31,336 nucleotides of DNA from a virus, in IMG/VR virus record IMGVR_UViG_3300032954_000054, positions 1-31,336 of that record; one strand, 5' to 3'. Shown in pieces: positions 29,249-31,336 of this stretch. Position numbers and translations under genes: made by a program. The notes beneath the pieces are model-generated. The model had not been told where the DNA came from. It made no database searches and was given only the letters and a program-made list of their open reading frames with translations. Each line of letters begins with the position of its first letter. Positions within the stretch are counted from its first letter, which is position 1.

Positions 29249-30814
29249 TTAGCGGTATTTCTGCTCGTGTTCGAGAGGTACGATGGTGCTGCAATTAAGA
29301 ACCGTTCCGGCGACTGATATTGCTGCTTTTATGGCGTTTTTTGGCACGTCTGCGGCATCGTAGATTCCTTGTTTTTCTAGTTCTTCCCAATCTATATCAC
29401 AGCCGTTTTGGATGATTTGGGTGGTTGGGGCTTGGAGCGCGACTCTAAGGATAGGATTATCTATCGCTTCTGCCGCCTTGGTGAGGACGTAGCCACCGCC
29501 GAGGACAACTCCGCCCTTGAGAGCCATCTTTGCGGCGTTCTTTGCGTCCTCGAACTTAAGACGCTTGTACGTGAGTTCTACTTCGCTTCTTGCTCCCATT
29601 TTTACTACCGCTGCCTTTGAGTTAAGCCATTCCACCCGCTTTTCGTACTCCTGATGGTCGAAGGCTGCTTCTTTGAGGGTTGCTATGTAATCTGTGAGGT
29701 CTTTGGTGCCGATTACGTCGGTTGAGCCGCGTTTGATGATAAGTTTCTCTGCGAAACCGAGCCATGAGAGGGACGCGCCGCCCTTGAACTGTGCCTGAAG
29801 TCCCGCTCCGAAGATAGTTGCTCCAGTCATATACGCGAAGTCCTCGTATATCCAGTCTTTCCATAGGGTTGGTGCACGAAGGACAATAACCCGGAACTGT
29901 TTAGCGGGCTGACCGAACTTGTCTATGCCGAGACCCGTGAGTTCTATCTCCGCAAGAGCTATGGGGTCTATGTCGTCGCAGAACAAGACCATCTCCTTTA
30001 TTCCATTTCTAAGAAGTCCTGAGACATATGGCTCAAGCTGGGAGGAATTGCTTATCTTCTCTGCACTAATGAGGATGTGGGCGTCGTTGACGATGATTCT
30101 ATCTCCCTTCCGTGGGTCGTTTACTGGTCCTTGACCATTTGCGTTTATGAAAGTGGGATGGATGAAGCCAACGCCTCGAAGCTCCACGCCATCCTTAATT
30201 TCATAAGTAGTACCGTCGTGCGGTGCCGGTTCCCAGGAAATAACTCCCTCCTTGCCTATCTTCTGGTATATTTCTCCGATTAATTTGCCCATTTCCTTAT
30301 CCTGTGCAGAGGTCGCGGCAACTTTCCATACATCTTCCGGTTTCACTTCCTGAGTAAGTTTGTCTATGGATTCAAGAACCATAGGGAGACAGGCATTCAA
30401 TTCTGCCTTAAAGTCGGTAGTGGTTTCCGCATACTTCATGCCCTCCTTGAGGATTGCTGCCGTGAGGATGCATGTAGTGGTGGAGCCATCGCCGGATTCC
30501 TTGTTTGCCCGGCCGATAGATTCTTTAAGGATATTTGCACCCATATTCTCATAGGGGTCAGCACACTTCACTTTTTCCGCTATGGAAGCACCATCATTCG
30601 TACTGATGGAATAAGGCCATTCAAATGCGCCAAGTAGGGCATCACGACCCTTTGCGCCTATGGTAGGGGCTATCGCCGCATTGACCGCGTTCACGCCCCG
30701 TATAAGGGCTTCGCGGGCCTCAGAACCCTTTAGGTAGTTCACGCTTGGTACGATGTTCAAATCGGAACCGGGGATGGAATTGTTGGATTGTTTCACGCTG
30801 GTGGTGGAGTCCAT
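29249..30814 (-). CDS. groEL: Phage-encoded GroEL-type group I chaperonin, about 521 aa
   Basis: The full chaperonin layout is present. The N-terminal equatorial part has TIGAKGR (51-57; TLGPKGR in E. coli) and GDGSTTT (108-114; ATP-binding GDGTTT). The apical domain includes FINANGQ and KISNSSQLEPYVSGL, and the C-terminal equatorial part has FEDAKNAAKMALKGGVVLGGG, keeping the catalytic Asp (about 423). The usual GGM-rich tail is absent; it ends EHEQKYR. It would form an ATP-driven folding ring with the adjacent GroES, likely serving capsid or tail proteins. The start is uncertain: ATG at 30814 (38 nt after GroES) or 30886 (545 aa, overlapping GroES). Confidence 0.9.
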   Translation of the reverse strand: MDSTTSVKQSNNSIPGSDLNIVPSVNYLKGSEAREALIRGVNAVNAAIAPTIGAKGRDALLGAFEWPYSISTNDGASIAEKVKCADPYENMGANILKESIGRANKESGDGSTTTCILTAAILKEGMKYAETTTDFKAELNACLPMVLESIDKLTQEVKPEDVWKVAATSAQDKEMGKLIGEIYQKIGKEGVISWEPAPHDGTTYEIKDGVELRGVGFIHPTFINANGQGPVNDPRKGDRIIVNDAHILISAEKISNSSQLEPYVSGLLRNGIKEMVLFCDDIDPIALAEIELTGLGIDKFGQPAKQFRVIVLRAPTLWKDWIYEDFAYMTGATIFGAGLQAQFKGGASLSWLGFAEKLIIKRGSTDVIGTKDLTDYIATLKEAAFDHQEYEKRVEWLNSKAAVVKMGARSEVELTYKRLKFEDAKNAAKMALKGGVVLGGGYVLTKAAEAIDNPILRVALQAPTTQIIQNGCDIDWEELEKQGIYDAADVPKNAIKAAISVAGTVLNCSTIVPLEHEQKYR

Positions 30815-30852
30815 AGATATCTGCGGGGGTTGAATTGTGGGTAAATAGCTTC

Positions 30853-31230
30853 TTATTGCACCGGAGGCACCTCTCCAAGATTCCATTGTCCGTTTGCAGT
30901 ACCAGTCTGTACTGATGTAGGTAGCCTTTCCTTTTGCAGAGGCTCTGGGGTGATATGTTCATCATCTTGTGTTTTACCTATAAACCAAATACCATCGCCC
31001 CGGGTATCTACCGCGAAAATCTCCTTTCCTTCGTGCTCGAAGCGTCGGTAGGCGTATTCGTCATAGAATACAATGTCTCCTTCTTTCCAGCCCATTTCTC
31101 GAAGAAAGTCCTTTTCCCGTATATAGACTATCTTTGCCGCGTTTGTATAGTCCCTACCCGTCGTCTGCATTACAGAGTCGTCCTTGATGGGTTCTACCAG
31201 CACTACACCCGGCATTGGAATAAATCGCAT
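30853..31230 (-). CDS. groES: GroES-like co-chaperonin, 125 aa
   Basis: The N terminus RFIPMPGVVLVEPIKDD corresponds to the first strands of GroES, and GDIVFYDEYAYRRFEHEGKE followed by FAVDTRGDGIWFI to its C-terminal strands. The middle (TTGRDYTNAAKIVYIREKDF) would contain the mobile loop but is not a close match to bacterial ones. A tail of about 35 extra residues after the fold is unusual; GroES is normally about 95 residues. It would cap the GroEL ring encoded next, and probably co-evolved with it. The start is 2 nt after the upstream stop. Confidence 0.8.
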   Translation of the reverse strand: MRFIPMPGVVLVEPIKDDSVMQTTGRDYTNAAKIVYIREKDFLREMGWKEGDIVFYDEYAYRRFEHEGKEIFAVDTRGDGIWFIGKTQDDEHITPEPLQKERLPTSVQTGTANGQWNLGEVPPVQ

Positions 31231-31232
31231 AC

Positions 31233-31336
31233 CTACGACTTCTTTTCTACATGCTTCACGAGCATGTTATACGCCTTCGTCTCATCGTCATCAAAACCCT
31301 GAGTGTCGTTGAGTTCTATTGCCTTTACTTCTCCAT
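31233..31336 (-). CDS. 3' end of an unidentified gene (partial)
   Basis: An open frame enters from the right edge and stops at TAG (31233-31235). It encodes about 33 residues (GEVKAIELNDTQGFDDDETK, then ending KHVEKKS). It is tightly coupled to GroES (2 nt gap), so it belongs to the same operon. Too short to identify. Confidence 0.55.
   Translation of the reverse strand, partial: GEVKAIELNDTQGFDDDETKAYNMLVKHVEKKS

Noticed and set aside
1-31336. CRISPR array, insertion sequence or attachment site
   Set aside because: No regularly spaced direct repeats, transposase-like protein, integrase or terminal inverted repeats were seen.

Overview
The window is a 31 kb piece of a tailed double-stranded DNA bacteriophage genome. 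It is either a free virus or a prophage fragment: I see no integrase, attachment site, rRNA, tRNA or clear host housekeeping gene. Gene order and family content point to a podovirus-like virion: terminase, portal, scaffold, HK97-type major capsid protein, head-tail adaptor, a large nozzle/hub-like protein and two internal virion (ejection) proteins, with no tape measure, tail tube or sheath. The likely host is a Patescibacteria/CPR bacterium (Parcubacteria-like). I infer this from the ATTS/GTTTP-type repeats of the large exported fibre-like protein, the papain-like peptidase and several small virion proteins, which resemble proteins I know mainly from that group. TGA is used normally as a stop, so the TGA-recoded lineages (Gracilibacteria/Absconditabacteria) are unlikely.

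Layout. Positions 1-3179 (+ strand) hold a chain of very small, tightly overlapping genes (mostly ATGA junctions), including an HNH-like zinc protein. Positions 3180-3600 are the switch region: a terminator, a small minus-strand gene, divergent promoters and a candidate structured small RNA. Positions 3578-5893 (- strand) are a lysis/exit module: exported lysozyme-fold protein, holin, second lysozyme-fold protein, papain-like cysteine peptidase and a coiled-coil membrane protein. Positions 5908-9577 look like an accessory cassette: two proteins with signal peptides (one a 636-aa fibre-like protein), a histidine phosphatase and three small plus-strand genes, with -10 boxes placed directly before start codons. 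Positions 9566-31336 (- strand; transcription runs from the right end leftwards) are the head/tail operon. It reads, in order of transcription: an unknown 3' fragment, GroES, GroEL, a zinc-ribbon protein, TerS, TerL, a small protein, portal, five small proteins, scaffold, major capsid protein (interrupted), several small virion proteins, nozzle/hub protein, adaptor and ejection proteins.

The most striking features are: (1) the major capsid gene is split by a group I intron (about 22038-22854) carrying a LAGLIDADG homing endonuclease, with recognisable P1, P3-P5, P7, P8 and P9 helices; (2) the phage carries its own GroES-GroEL pair just upstream of the packaging genes; (3) Sec-type signal peptides on fibre-like proteins suggest surface remodelling of the host; (4) there is a candidate small RNA with its own promoter and terminator at 3438-3595; (5) one lytic enzyme appears to need an AUA start codon to keep its signal peptide.

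How the genes work together: the chaperonin would help fold capsid proteins. Scaffold and portal direct procapsid assembly, and TerS/TerL package DNA. The adaptor and nozzle complete a short tail, and the ejection proteins (one with a lysozyme fold) help DNA entry. The holin, lysozymes and peptidase release progeny. Replication genes are not in this window.
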